Shown in pieces: positions 1-8,232 of a stretch of DNA of 55,216 nt (the first letter of the stretch is position 1; each line of letters begins with the position of its first letter). Origin of the DNA: Candidatus Hydrogenedentota bacterium (GTDB lineage: Bacteria; Hydrogenedentota; Hydrogenedentia; Hydrogenedentales; JAJRTN01); the NCBI GenBank assembly GCA_024278275.1, contig JAJRTN010000059.1, positions 1-55,216 on the forward strand, read 5' to 3'. The notes beneath the pieces were generated by a model, which did not search any database, was not told the DNA's origin, and worked only from the letters and a program-made list of their open reading frames with translations. Both the position numbers and the translations under genes were made by a program.

Positions 1-32
1 CGTTGTGCTTCCAATTGTTGGAGCCGGGTCAT
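1..32 (-). CDS. 5' end of a leftward gene, cut by window edge
   Basis: An ATG on the minus strand at 32 reads M-T-R-L-Q-Q-L-E-A-Q before the window ends. It is preceded by a perfect Shine-Dalgarno AGGAGG (40-45 on the minus strand) at 7 nt spacing, which is why I believe it is a real start. Ten codons are too few to identify the product. A perfect 22-bp AT-rich palindrome lies 32 bp upstream of the start, where a promoter or operator would be expected, so an autoregulated transcription factor is possible, but that is inference. Confidence 0.6.
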   Translation of the reverse strand, partial: MTRLQQLEAQ

Positions 33-63
33 ACTCAATCCTCCTGTGGTTGTAATCAACGGC

Positions 64-85
64 CATGTAGTATATATACTACATG
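64..85. promoter_or_regulatory. 22-bp perfect AT-rich palindrome, operator-like
   Basis: The left arm CATGTAGTATA is followed directly by its exact reverse complement. It is strikingly AT-rich in a GC-rich context and lies between the leftward partial gene (start 32) and the rightward phosphoesterase (start 314). Its centre (TATATATA) could overlap a -10 element for either gene. Dimeric repressors such as GntR, PadR or BlaI-type proteins bind sites of this kind, but the arms do not exactly match a consensus I can name. Confidence 0.5.
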
Positions 86-313
86 CTACTGCCCAAAAAC
101 AAAAGAAAAATCGAAAAACTCACTTTGGTGACGCAGGCCCCCGCCCCGTGTTCCATTTGCACGGCAGCGGTGTTCCCATGTAACCTTCCGCTCCATAGGG
201 GCACATGTTTCGACGCCCTCAAGATTGGACCTTTTGAGCCGCCCGTTTCAGCGTACACGCGTGCGCCATCACGTATCACGCGGGCCCTTTTCCCCGCAGG
301 AGTCAAATACCCC

Positions 314-1804
314 ATGCCTACCGCTTCCACGCCCGGACAACGCATCAGTGTCCGCGCTTTTCTCGCCGCGTACACGGTGACCGCCACCGTGTTGGTTATC
401 TTCACTGGTCTGTTCCTTTTCTTCGCCGCCCGCGGCACCGACGTCGCCATGGCCGACTGGCGCTTTCTGCGCATGACCAAATGGTACCTGGTGGATATCC
501 ACGTGGTGCTGGGTTTCGCGGTGATCGCGGCGGGGGGGCTCTACGGCCTGACACGGCTGCGACGGCGCGCCGAGCGTTTCCGGGTCCGCCTGCTGTGGTC
601 GGTACTGGGCTGTGCCGCCGCGCTTTACACGGGCTGGTATGTCATCGGGGCGCACCCGGTCCTTATTCAAGACGTGCGTGTCACGGCCCATCCCGCCGGC
701 ACGCGGCCCGATCAAATCACCTTGACCTGGAACGGCGATCCCACCACCACCCAAGCCGTCCAATGGCGGACCAGCGTCACCGAAGGGGCAAACCGGCTTC
801 GGTATCGTCCCGCCAGCGGCGGCGAGTGGCACACGGTGCCCGCCGAAACCAGCCTGCTCGAAGATCCCCAACTGGCCAATGACCCCGTCAATGCCCACCA
901 TACCGCGGCGCTGAACGATCTCACCCCCGGCACGGCCTACGTCTACCAGGTGGGCCATGGCGACGACTGGTCCCCCGAGGCGCGTTTCACCACGGCCAGC
1001 CCGGACACGGACACCTTTTCCTTCATCTACATGGGCGACGTGCAGATCGGGATTGAGGGCTGGAGCGCCATGATGCAGGCGGCCTATACGCGCCATCCCG
1101 AAGCCGCCTTCTATATTCTCGCGCGTGATCTCGTCAACAAAGGATGCCGCCGAAACGAATGGGACACCCTCTTCCATTCCGCGGGCACGGTCTTCGCCAA
1201 ACGCCCCCTCGTGCCCCTCATCGGCAACCACGACGATTGCGAGGACGGCGAGGCCCGCATGTATTTACAGCTCTTCGACCTGCCCGACAACGGCCCGAAA
1301 GACATTACCCCGGAGCGGGCCTACAGCTACACCTACGGCAACGCCTTCTTTGTCGTGCTCGACAGCAACCTGGACCCCGACACGCAGACCGACTGGCTTG
1401 ATCAACAGTTGGCGCAATCAAACGCCACCTGGAAATTCGTCATGCTGCACCATCCGCCCTACACCTCCAAGCCGCACCGGGACAACAGCGCGATCCGTGA
1501 TGCCTGGTGCCCGCTCTTCGACAAGTACCACGTGGACATGGTCCTCGTAGGCCACGATCACGCCTATACCCGCACCTACCCCCTTATGGACGGCAAGATT
1601 GTGGACGACCCCAACCAGGGCGTCAACTACATCCTCAGCGTGGCCGGCAGCAAGTACTACCCGCAGGAAGAGCGGGATTTCATTGAAGTCGCCTACACCA
1701 AGCTCTCCACGTACCAGGTCATCGACATCCGGGACAAGCAACTCAGCTACCGCGCCTACGACTTGGACGGCAAGGTCATCGACCAGTTGGACCTCGCCAA
1801 GTAA
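314..1804 (+). CDS. membrane-anchored purple-acid-phosphatase-like metallophosphoesterase
   Basis: Protein of 496 aa. Start chosen at ATG 314, which has AGGAG at 298-302; upstream codons in this frame do not look like protein. Residues about 10-110 hold three hydrophobic segments, the last ending WYVIGAHPVL. They are followed by a fibronectin-like purple acid phosphatase N-domain (about 120-230, ending LNDLTPGTAYVYQVG) and a calcineurin-like phosphoesterase domain. Metal-site motifs visible are YMGDVQIG, PLIGNHDD, MLHHPPY and VLVGHDHAYTR. The usual GDL of motif 2 reads RDLVNKG, keeping the Asp but losing the Gly. It probably hydrolyses phosphomonoesters or diesters outside the cytoplasmic membrane; the substrate is unknown. 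It appears to be a single-gene unit. Confidence 0.85.
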   Translation: MPTASTPGQRISVRAFLAAYTVTATVLVIFTGLFLFFAARGTDVAMADWRFLRMTKWYLVDIHVVLGFAVIAAGGLYGLTRLRRRAERFRVRLLWSVLGCAAALYTGWYVIGAHPVLIQDVRVTAHPAGTRPDQITLTWNGDPTTTQAVQWRTSVTEGANRLRYRPASGGEWHTVPAETSLLEDPQLANDPVNAHHTAALNDLTPGTAYVYQVGHGDDWSPEARFTTASPDTDTFSFIYMGDVQIGIEGWSAMMQAAYTRHPEAAFYILARDLVNKGCRRNEWDTLFHSAGTVFAKRPLVPLIGNHDDCEDGEARMYLQLFDLPDNGPKDITPERAYSYTYGNAFFVVLDSNLDPDTQTDWLDQQLAQSNATWKFVMLHHPPYTSKPHRDNSAIRDAWCPLFDKYHVDMVLVGHDHAYTRTYPLMDGKIVDDPNQGVNYILSVAGSKYYPQEERDFIEVAYTKLSTYQVIDIRDKQLSYRAYDLDGKVIDQLDLAK

Positions 1805-2359
1805 GGAATGGTCGGCACCGACGGGAGTTCCCGAGTGCCCTGGCGCCGAAAGGGTACGAAGCGTGGGCGTGGCGAAGCGTTTGTGAGACATCTCCAGTGA
1901 GATCCCTCACGGACCCATGCCGAAGCACGTCGGTCCCTTCCCCGGCCTTCGTGAATCCCCAAATACGGCGCGTCAACGTTCGGGATGACAAGCGGGCGGT
2001 CGGCGGGTGTCTCACCATCCCCTGCCATACTCGTTCCCACGCTTTTCTCCCTCGTTCCCACGGCCCCCCGTGGGAACGCATCTTCCGGGCGTCCCGCCCG
2101 CGCCTCTCTCCCTTGTCATTTCGAACGTTGCTCGAAAGCATCTCCGTACCCGGGCGCACGCTTAATCCGGATTAGCGTGGGGGAGAGGACGCCGATCTTC
2201 CAAGGACAAGGGCCTTTCCATCCGTTCATGCCTGGATTCATGGGCCCTTGCCATTTGCCTTTCCCGTTCCGATGGCGTATCTTTTCTCCCGTGCGGGTGG
2301 CGTCCTGTTCGCGGGATTTTCCTCGCGCACCTCAACTTCAAACAAATGGGAGTAACACG
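1805..2359. other. 555-bp intergenic region with palindromic repeats
   Basis: I see no convincing gene. It holds a strong hairpin of the TTCCCACGG family at 2053-2078, a TCATTTCGAACG-type segment near 2117, and further short inverted repeats. The last 60 bases must include the promoter of the downstream secreted protein, but I cannot pick out clear -35/-10 boxes. Confidence 0.6.
2053..2078. repeat. palindromic repeat, TTCCCACGG family (copy 1)
   Basis: An 11-bp perfect stem CGTTCCCACGG / CCGTGGGAACG closes a CCCC loop. A related copy occurs in opposite orientation at 45757-45793; in both, GGGCGTCCCG follows on the same side of the hairpin, so the shared unit extends beyond the stem. There is no T-tract, so I read it as a dispersed repeat and not as a terminator. 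Confidence 0.65.
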
Positions 2360-3400
2360 ATGATCAGGATCGGAATGGTTCTCGCACTGGGTATCTTGAC
2401 GCTGGGGATGGTGGCGGGAGCCGCGGAGACGGCGTCGCCGAGCGGTGACGCCTATATCGGAACCTATGTGGGCCACTATGTTGCCACGGGCCGGGAGGAC
2501 ACACCGGTAAAAGCGGCGGTCGTTTCCGAGGGACCGGGGCTGTACCGCGTGGCGATTCGGTGCATGGATGAAACACAGCGCTACGCCATCGAGCTGCACG
2601 GCCACCAGGAAGGGCCGCGCGTGGTCTTTTATGGCCATTCCAGCTCGGTGTGGTGGGAAGGCGGAGCGCGGGACGGGGTGCTCACCATTCGGCGTGGCGA
2701 CGAAGGCTATGGGGGCGTGTTCCGGTTGGAAAAGGTCATTCAGCATTCGCCCACGGAAGGTCTGAAACCCCCGAAGGGCGCCGTCAAGGTGCTGCCCTAC
2801 GAGGCGGGCAAGAAACCCGATATCTCGGCCTGGACCAATGACCAGTGGATTCCCCTGGAAGACGGCAGTATGCAGGTGAAGCCCCATTCGGGGTCGAGCG
2901 TGACCAAGCAGGCCTTTGGCGACATGCTCCTGCACCTGGAGTTCAACCCGCCGCACATGCCCACGGCCCAGGGGCAGGGCCGGGCCAACAGCGGTCTCTA
3001 CTTGCAGCAGCGCTATGAAGTCCAGATCCTGGATTCCTTCGGCGTGCTGCCGGGGTCGGGCGATTGTGGAGGCGTCTACAAGGTTGCCGCGCCGCGGGTG
3101 AACGCCAGCCTGCCGCCGGGACAGTGGCAGACCTATGACATCGTTTTCCGCGCGCCCCGCTTCGATGCGAAAGGCGCCGTGACGGAACCGGCCCGGCTCA
3201 CGCTGAGTCACAACGGCACCCTGATCCACGAGAACCTGGTATTGAAGCAGGCCACGCCGGGCGGCATTGGCGACAGTTTCGCCGCGAAGGCCGGGTTCCT
3301 CTTGCAGGACCACGGGAACAACATCCGTTTCCGCAATATCTGGGTGAAGGAGCTGGACGACGCGGAGGGTGTCATGCCGCCCACGGGCGCATTGAAGTAG
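2360..3400 (+). CDS. secreted DUF1080 family protein (3-keto-disaccharide hydrolase-like)
   Basis: Protein of 346 aa. ATG 2360 is chosen because GGGAG (2348-2352) precedes it and a signal peptide follows (residues 1-21, hydrophobic core MVLALGILTLGMV, cleavage near AGAAE). After an N-terminal beta-rich part (about 25-140) comes a DUF1080 domain (about 165-340). Family-typical stretches are GDMLLHLEFN, NSGLYLQQRYEVQILDSFG and the closing IRFRNIWVKEL. DUF1080 is a concanavalin-like jelly roll; members are annotated as 3-keto-disaccharide hydrolases or carbohydrate-binding proteins, and are very abundant in PVC-type bacteria. It likely acts on sugars in the periplasm or outside the cell; the exact reaction is not established for this protein. 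Confidence 0.88.
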   Translation: MIRIGMVLALGILTLGMVAGAAETASPSGDAYIGTYVGHYVATGREDTPVKAAVVSEGPGLYRVAIRCMDETQRYAIELHGHQEGPRVVFYGHSSSVWWEGGARDGVLTIRRGDEGYGGVFRLEKVIQHSPTEGLKPPKGAVKVLPYEAGKKPDISAWTNDQWIPLEDGSMQVKPHSGSSVTKQAFGDMLLHLEFNPPHMPTAQGQGRANSGLYLQQRYEVQILDSFGVLPGSGDCGGVYKVAAPRVNASLPPGQWQTYDIVFRAPRFDAKGAVTEPARLTLSHNGTLIHENLVLKQATPGGIGDSFAAKAGFLLQDHGNNIRFRNIWVKELDDAEGVMPPTGALK

Positions 3401-3468
3401 TCGCGTCGCCACGGGCATGTTTCAAGGCGAGGTGGGCCGGGTTCCATTCTGCGGTCAGGCGCCTGGGT

Positions 3469-4452
3469 TTAGTCCGTCGCCAATTCCCGGACCAGGCGGT
3501 AGACCGTGTCAAAAGCGAAGGTCAGTTCCTCCATGGTGCAGTGGTCCTGCACGAAATGGCTGGTACAGTAGAGCTGGTTGCCCTCGACGGAGAGCCGCAG
3601 CACGCGTTCAATTTCGGCGGCGAGGAAATCCAGCTTGCCGAAGCCGATGGTGGTCTGCACATCGAGACCGCCCATGGTGGCGAATTTGTCGGCGTAATTC
3701 GCGCGGTGGTTGGCGAGGTCCATGCCCGCCGATTCCTGCCAGGGGTGTACCACGTCATAGCCCAACTGGATGATGCCGTCCACCACGCTGTTTACATTCC
3801 CATCGGTGTGAAGGCTGGCGTAGCCGCCGTGGGTCTTCACGGCCTCCACCATCCGCTTGTGGTAGGGAAAAATCATCTCCCACCAGGTCTCGTCGCTGAA
3901 CATCAGCCCGGTCTGGGAACCCCAGTCATCGGAGAAGTGGACCATGTCGACCCCCAAGTCAAGGCAGTTGGTGCCGAACTGGATGTTCCATTCGGCCTGC
4001 CTGGCATAGACCCGTTTCAGGTCATCGGGGTACATGAGGAGATAAAGCAGGTGGTTCTGGATGCCGAAAACGCCGTTGAGCGCCTCGAAAATGCCCGGCG
4101 TCTGCACGTAGACGAAACGGCCCCGCTCCTCCTTGTGGTGGCGCACTTGATTTATGATGTCCTGGTAGGCATCCATTTCGTTCGGATCGGCCATGGGCAA
4201 TTCGGCGGCCACGGGGGGTTCCACCGTGCCACCGCCGGCCTCCCGGGCCTGCGCCAATGCCTCGGCCTGCCAGGTGCCCGGCCCGCCGAAAAGATGGGCA
4301 AAATCGAATTCATACTTATCCTCGAAGGCGGCCACCGATCCGAAGGCCTCGGTGATCTGGGGCGTGAGATTGGCGGCGACCCACCCGTAAACCGGCACGC
4401 GGTCGGGCCGCTTGTGTTCTATAACCTGAATGACTCGTTCCCGTGGCAACAT
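3469..4452 (-). CDS. uroporphyrinogen decarboxylase (URO-D) family protein, probably a methyltransferase-like member
   Basis: Protein of 327 aa. Start at 4452 (MLPRERVIQVIEHKRPDRVP), with AAGGAAC upstream on the minus strand; the extra 19 codons further upstream lack protein character. The N-terminal 'RERV...HKRPDRVPV' and the region HTDGNVNSVVDGIIQLGYD followed by VHPWQ and MGGLDVQTTIGFG are typical of the URO-D superfamily. These members, which include corrinoid methyltransferases and many uncharacterised proteins of PVC-like bacteria, usually differ from true HemE. No heme genes lie nearby, so heme synthesis is unlikely. The gene is divergently or singly placed between a DUF1080 gene and a glycosyltransferase. 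Confidence 0.85.
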   Translation of the reverse strand: MLPRERVIQVIEHKRPDRVPVYGWVAANLTPQITEAFGSVAAFEDKYEFDFAHLFGGPGTWQAEALAQAREAGGGTVEPPVAAELPMADPNEMDAYQDIINQVRHHKEERGRFVYVQTPGIFEALNGVFGIQNHLLYLLMYPDDLKRVYARQAEWNIQFGTNCLDLGVDMVHFSDDWGSQTGLMFSDETWWEMIFPYHKRMVEAVKTHGGYASLHTDGNVNSVVDGIIQLGYDVVHPWQESAGMDLANHRANYADKFATMGGLDVQTTIGFGKLDFLAAEIERVLRLSVEGNQLYCTSHFVQDHCTMEELTFAFDTVYRLVRELATD

Positions 4453-4587
4453 GAATACCGTTCCTTGTGTTTTGGGGCGTACGCCGGGCTTCAAGCCGCC
4501 GGCGGTCAATGGCGTGGCGTGGCACGCGGATTGCGGCCATAGGGTATAGCATCCGGACCCGTTTGTCCACCCGAACCCGACCGTTCC

Positions 4588-6387
4588 TTACCCGCCTTCG
4601 GTGGGACCGCTACCATGGGCGACCAGGGCCGCGCCGGGCGGATTGGCGAGAAGTACCAGTTTTTTCAATCCCATTGGGCCGGCAATGACGGTTACGTCCC
4701 CGGCTCCCGCGAATTGGTCCAGGTACTTTTTTCGCGTGAGATAGAAATAAGGCGCGTCATTTTCCAGATGCGTCCGCACGGTGTTCGGGTCAATGACCTC
4801 TTCAATCGGGTGTTGCGCGTAGAAGGTGAACTCGGGGTAAATCTTGCTCGATTCCACGCGGTGGCCCGCTTCGGCCAGTTGGCCGCATTGCCGGGCAATG
4901 GCCTGGGGGGAACGTTGCCCGGTGTAATGGAAACTACGCGTGAGCATCACCGCCAGCACGACCAGCACCGACGCCACGGCCCACCGTGGCAGTTGGGTCT
5001 GCCGCCCGCCCCGGAAGAGTACCGCCAGCACGGTCAGGGCGATGAGGCCCTCTTCGATGAGCAGCGGGACGTGGAACTCCTCGAGGACCGTGTAGACCGG
5101 CAGCCCCACGGCCAATACGGGCAGCAGCACCACCATGAAGCCGCGCCAGCCGCGGAGGTAGCGTGCTTCCCAGCCTTCAAGGGCGACCGTCTCGTGGCGG
5201 GCCAGGTGGAAGCCCAGGACCCCCAGCAGGAAGGGCACGGCGGGCAGGATGTATTCGTATTCCTTTCCCGCGATGGCCGAGAACAGGGCCACGCTCATCC
5301 AGCCGGTGAGCAGGCAGAATCGGTGGAAGGGGGGGAAGGCGTGCCAGGCCCGGCGGGAGGCCTGGAGCGGCAGCAGCAAGCCGAAGGGCGCCAGCATGAC
5401 GGGCAGGGCCATCACGAAATAGAGGGGACTCCCGCTGTTGATGGCCGTCGCCGTGTGGGTTCGGTCGGCCACCTCGGCGTTCAGCAGTGCGCTAAGGTAG
5501 TCCCAGCCCAGACGCCGCAGTATGGCCACGGCCCAGGGCGCGCACAGCAGAACCGCGACCGTCACCAACAGCAGCAGGGGCGGCCATACCTGGCGGTGGG
5601 GTGCGCCGGGTGCGCGAAGCACGCACCAAATCCAGCCGCCGCCAAGCAGCGCGAGGGCCAGGGGAAAAGGGAGGTGAACCCTGCCCATCGAAGCCAGCGT
5701 GACGGCCCACAGCACGAAGGCCACCCCCAGGCAAAGGAGCGACCAGCGCAGGATACGGCGGCCCACCTGGTCGGGAGAATCGCTCCCGGCAACAAGATGG
5801 GCCAGGGCGGCCACTGCGAGGAAGAGATAAGGCACCGGCCCCTTGAGGAGGGTGGCCGCCGCGAGGGCGACCCCGCCCAGCGCAGCCAACCCGTAACGGC
5901 GGGCAGCCCCTTCCGCGTTCCAGGCGGCATAGAGTGCCATGACGGCGAGAAAGGTGGCCAGGGTCAGGGGAACATCCAGGTTCGCCCACCGGGCGCGTTC
6001 GAGAAAATACGGCGTGGCCAGGGTAAGGAGCGCGGCCCACCGCGCCGCCGTTTCCCCCGCGCGCTTGCGGAAAAGCAGGTACACGCAGAATATCAGCGCC
6101 ACGAAGGACAGCGCCGTCGGGAAACGTGCGGTCCATTCCGAAACGACCCCCGTAACCCGGTACGCCCCCGCAATGCCCCAATAGAGCAGGGGTGGTTTGG
6201 CCAGGTAGGGTTTCCCGTTCAACGTGGGCAGGACAAAGTCACCGCTGCGGAGCATTTCGGCCGGCGGCGCGGCCCGTTGTCCCTCGTTCGCCGTGGACAC
6301 ATCCATCCGGCCCAATTCCAGAAAAGCCGCCAGCACCGCCAGGCTCAACAGGAGCAACACGTATTTTCGGGTGGACAGGCTCGACAT
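4588..6387 (-). CDS. ArnT-like integral membrane glycosyltransferase (GT39/GT83 type)
   Basis: Protein of 599 aa with about a dozen hydrophobic segments. The N-terminal TM helix (about 9-25) is followed by a periplasmic loop with the acidic residue pair near 'MDVSTANEGQRAAPPAEML' and then KPYLAKPPLLYW. That last stretch is the hallmark of the PMT_2/ArnT family, which moves a sugar from a polyprenyl-phosphate donor to lipid A or another acceptor on the outer face of the inner membrane. LERARWANLDVPLT and TLLKGPVPYLF are further family-typical stretches. The C-terminal third is soluble and poorly conserved. Acceptor unknown; no arn genes are nearby. Confidence 0.85.
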   Translation of the reverse strand: MSSLSTRKYVLLLLSLAVLAAFLELGRMDVSTANEGQRAAPPAEMLRSGDFVLPTLNGKPYLAKPPLLYWGIAGAYRVTGVVSEWTARFPTALSFVALIFCVYLLFRKRAGETAARWAALLTLATPYFLERARWANLDVPLTLATFLAVMALYAAWNAEGAARRYGLAALGGVALAAATLLKGPVPYLFLAVAALAHLVAGSDSPDQVGRRILRWSLLCLGVAFVLWAVTLASMGRVHLPFPLALALLGGGWIWCVLRAPGAPHRQVWPPLLLLVTVAVLLCAPWAVAILRRLGWDYLSALLNAEVADRTHTATAINSGSPLYFVMALPVMLAPFGLLLPLQASRRAWHAFPPFHRFCLLTGWMSVALFSAIAGKEYEYILPAVPFLLGVLGFHLARHETVALEGWEARYLRGWRGFMVVLLPVLAVGLPVYTVLEEFHVPLLIEEGLIALTVLAVLFRGGRQTQLPRWAVASVLVVLAVMLTRSFHYTGQRSPQAIARQCGQLAEAGHRVESSKIYPEFTFYAQHPIEEVIDPNTVRTHLENDAPYFYLTRKKYLDQFAGAGDVTVIAGPMGLKKLVLLANPPGAALVAHGSGPTEGG

Positions 6388-6407
6388 GGAACTACCCCGG
6401 GTTGTAA

Positions 6408-6845
6408 TTATTCGCGCCGATCTGGTTCATCCGCAGATTGCGCAGATGAACGCAGATTGAAAACAAATCGTTTGTACTGCAAGCGTGGCGCTCCAAAGTT
6501 TATCAGCAACGCCCGGTTCAAGCCTGATACTTTCAGGTAGTTAATCACCTGCGCCTCTTCCTTTGCGGAAAGCTCGGATAGCGCTTTCAATTCAACGATG
6601 ATAGAACCGTAACAGACAAAATCCGCCTTGTAGAAAGTATGTAATTTCTGATCCCTATAATAGACGGGTAATTCTTTTTCCCGCTCATAAGGAACAGATC
6701 TTGCCTGCAATTCCAGTCCAAGTGCTTCCTGATAGACCGCTTCAAGAAAGCCTCTTCCCAATTCCGAGTGAACCGTCATTGCCGCGCCCAAAATGGCGTA
6801 TGTCTCCGGATCCCGCGCATTTTTGTCTGCGTACATCGGCGTCAT
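6408..6845 (-). CDS. GxxExxY family protein
   Basis: Protein of 145 aa. ILGAAMTVHSELGRGFLEAVYQ and the later KADFVCYGSIIVELKAL match the GxxExxY family, small proteins with a PD-(D/E)XK nuclease-like core whose function is unknown. The family motif reads GFLEAVY here. The last 20 or so residues (RSSAQSADEPDRRE) are encoded by a repeat that recurs at 6859-6910, so the C-terminus may be repeat-derived. A partly deleted second copy of the gene lies immediately to the right (6859-7020). Confidence 0.88.
   Translation of the reverse strand: MTPMYADKNARDPETYAILGAAMTVHSELGRGFLEAVYQEALGLELQARSVPYEREKELPVYYRDQKLHTFYKADFVCYGSIIVELKALSELSAKEEAQVINYLKVSGLNRALLINFGAPRLQYKRFVFNLRSSAQSADEPDRRE
6422..6473. 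repeat. 52-bp direct repeat, left copy
   Basis: Starts CTGGTTCATCCGCAGATTGC and ends AACAAATCGTTT; it is identical in sequence to 6859-6910. It forms the 3' end of the GxxExxY gene. The right copy belongs to the degraded duplicate of the same gene. Confidence 0.85.
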
Positions 6846-6858
6846 CTACAGATACCTC

Positions 6859-7020
6859 CTGGTTCATCCGCAGATTGCGCAGATGAACGCAGATTGAAAA
6901 CAAATCGTTTTACTGCTTATTGCCGGCGTGCGGCTCCAAAGTCACTGCCGCGGCGAAAATGGCGTATGTCTCCGGGTCCCGCGCATTTTTATCTGCGTGC
7001 ATCGGCGTCATCTGCGGATT
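6859..7020 (-). pseudogene. remnant of a second GxxExxY gene with internal deletion
   Basis: 6859-6910 equals the 3' end of the intact gene (6422-6473). 6950-7013 closely matches its 5' end (about 6782-6845): both carry AAATGGCGTATGTCTCCGG, CCCGCGCATTTTT and CATCGGCGTCATCT, with a few substitutions. About 300 bp of the middle are missing, so only the first roughly 20 and last roughly 25 codons remain. The order (intact copy, then remnant, same orientation) indicates a tandem duplication followed by deletion. Confidence 0.8.
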
Positions 7021-7038
7021 GTTCTTCATGCCGACCGG

Positions 7039-7938
7039 TCATGCCTTCCACGGCGGAGTGTCGGGAAGATAGGTCTGAAACTCCGCGATGACACCCGCTT
7101 CGTAGTCGCCCGCGTACGTGCCATCGAAGAACCGTCCCAGGGCCTCCTCGTGAAAACGCTTCCACGATCCATCCTCCTCGCCGGGGTTGATGGGGTAGAA
7201 AAGCGCGCCGTTCGCCTTGGCGGCCTTCATGTCGCCCGGTGCGTCGCCCACCATGAGCACCTTGCCCATGTCGTAGCGCCCCTCCGCGGCCAGGGCGATA
7301 TGTTCGGCCTTCTTCCCCTGTTCCTGACCGTTAATCGAAAAGACATACCGGGCAATGCCCTGGCCTTCCCATTCCTCCGTCAACGCCGCCTGCGGCGTGG
7401 CACTGCACACCATCATGTCGGCCCGGGAAGCGGCCTTTTCCAGCGACTCGCGCACGTAGGGGAAGGGCGGTAGTCCGTCCGCCACGATTTCCGCCACCGT
7501 GGCATTCACGGCCCGGCTCCAGCGAAGCGCCCGGTGCATGTCCGGGGCCTCTGCTTCGCCGTGTTCCGCGCAATAGGCCTCCAGGGCCGGGTTGCCCAGG
7601 CGTGATTCCGTGGCGATCCATTGGCGCAGGTTGGGGATCTCCGGTAGCCTGGGGTTGCGTGCCAGCGCCTTGTCCCAGTCCGCCAGCAGGTCAAACACCA
7701 TCACCACCGCGGGGAAACGGTTGATGCCCCGCCATTGAGAGTAGAGATTCACAAACTCCGCCGCCTGTCGCGCATACTTCGAGACCGCTTGAAGCCCCCA
7801 ATGGTGGATAATGTTCGGAATGAAGCACTCCTTGTGCTTCAACTCCATCGTGTCGAAAGCACAGCCGTCGGAGTCAATGGCAATCAGAAAATCATGCCGG
7901 GGCTGGTGATTTTTCAGGGCGGCGGTGGGGTCACTCAT
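7039..7938 (-). CDS. HAD-superfamily hydrolase (phosphatase-like)
   Basis: Protein of 299 aa. Start at ATG 7938 (MSDPTAALK), preceded by GGAAGGAAG on the minus strand; a TTG 15 bases upstream is less likely. HAD motif I is IDSDGCAFDT (DxD nucleophile and acid), motif II is MVCSAT (about residue 180), a Lys lies in EQGKKAEH, and motif IV is LMVGDAPGDMKAA. The long insertion between motifs I and II (about 25-170) is a large cap domain, and the tail reads ALFYPINPG. Reaction: probably dephosphorylation of a small metabolite; the substrate is not deducible. It has no operon partner. Confidence 0.85.
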   Translation of the reverse strand: MSDPTAALKNHQPRHDFLIAIDSDGCAFDTMELKHKECFIPNIIHHWGLQAVSKYARQAAEFVNLYSQWRGINRFPAVVMVFDLLADWDKALARNPRLPEIPNLRQWIATESRLGNPALEAYCAEHGEAEAPDMHRALRWSRAVNATVAEIVADGLPPFPYVRESLEKAASRADMMVCSATPQAALTEEWEGQGIARYVFSINGQEQGKKAEHIALAAEGRYDMGKVLMVGDAPGDMKAAKANGALFYPINPGEEDGSWKRFHEEALGRFFDGTYAGDYEAGVIAEFQTYLPDTPPWKA

Positions 7939-8232
7939 GGGTCTTCCTTCCAACGTGTTTGATTCGTGTTCCGACGGCTGACATGTTTACTGGAGCCGGA
8001 GCGTGCCTGCCATTCAGCGAGCGGCGGCTCTCCGGGGGTGCCCTCCGCATACAGAAGGTGAGCGTGAAGACGCGGCGGGCACAACGGCACCATCATATAA
8101 AAAAATACACGGGCCGCGCCAAAAGCGCCCCGAAAAACTCGATATCGCGTGGCAAATCCCTATATTATTCGGGATCCGGTGCTCGATAAGACGCACGGTG
8201 GAACCCGCTTTCCCGTGCTGAAGGGATAATCT

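Noticed and set aside
269-1231. Long antisense open frame over the phosphoesterase
   Set aside because: Shadow of a GC-rich gene; the plus-strand frame has clear domains.
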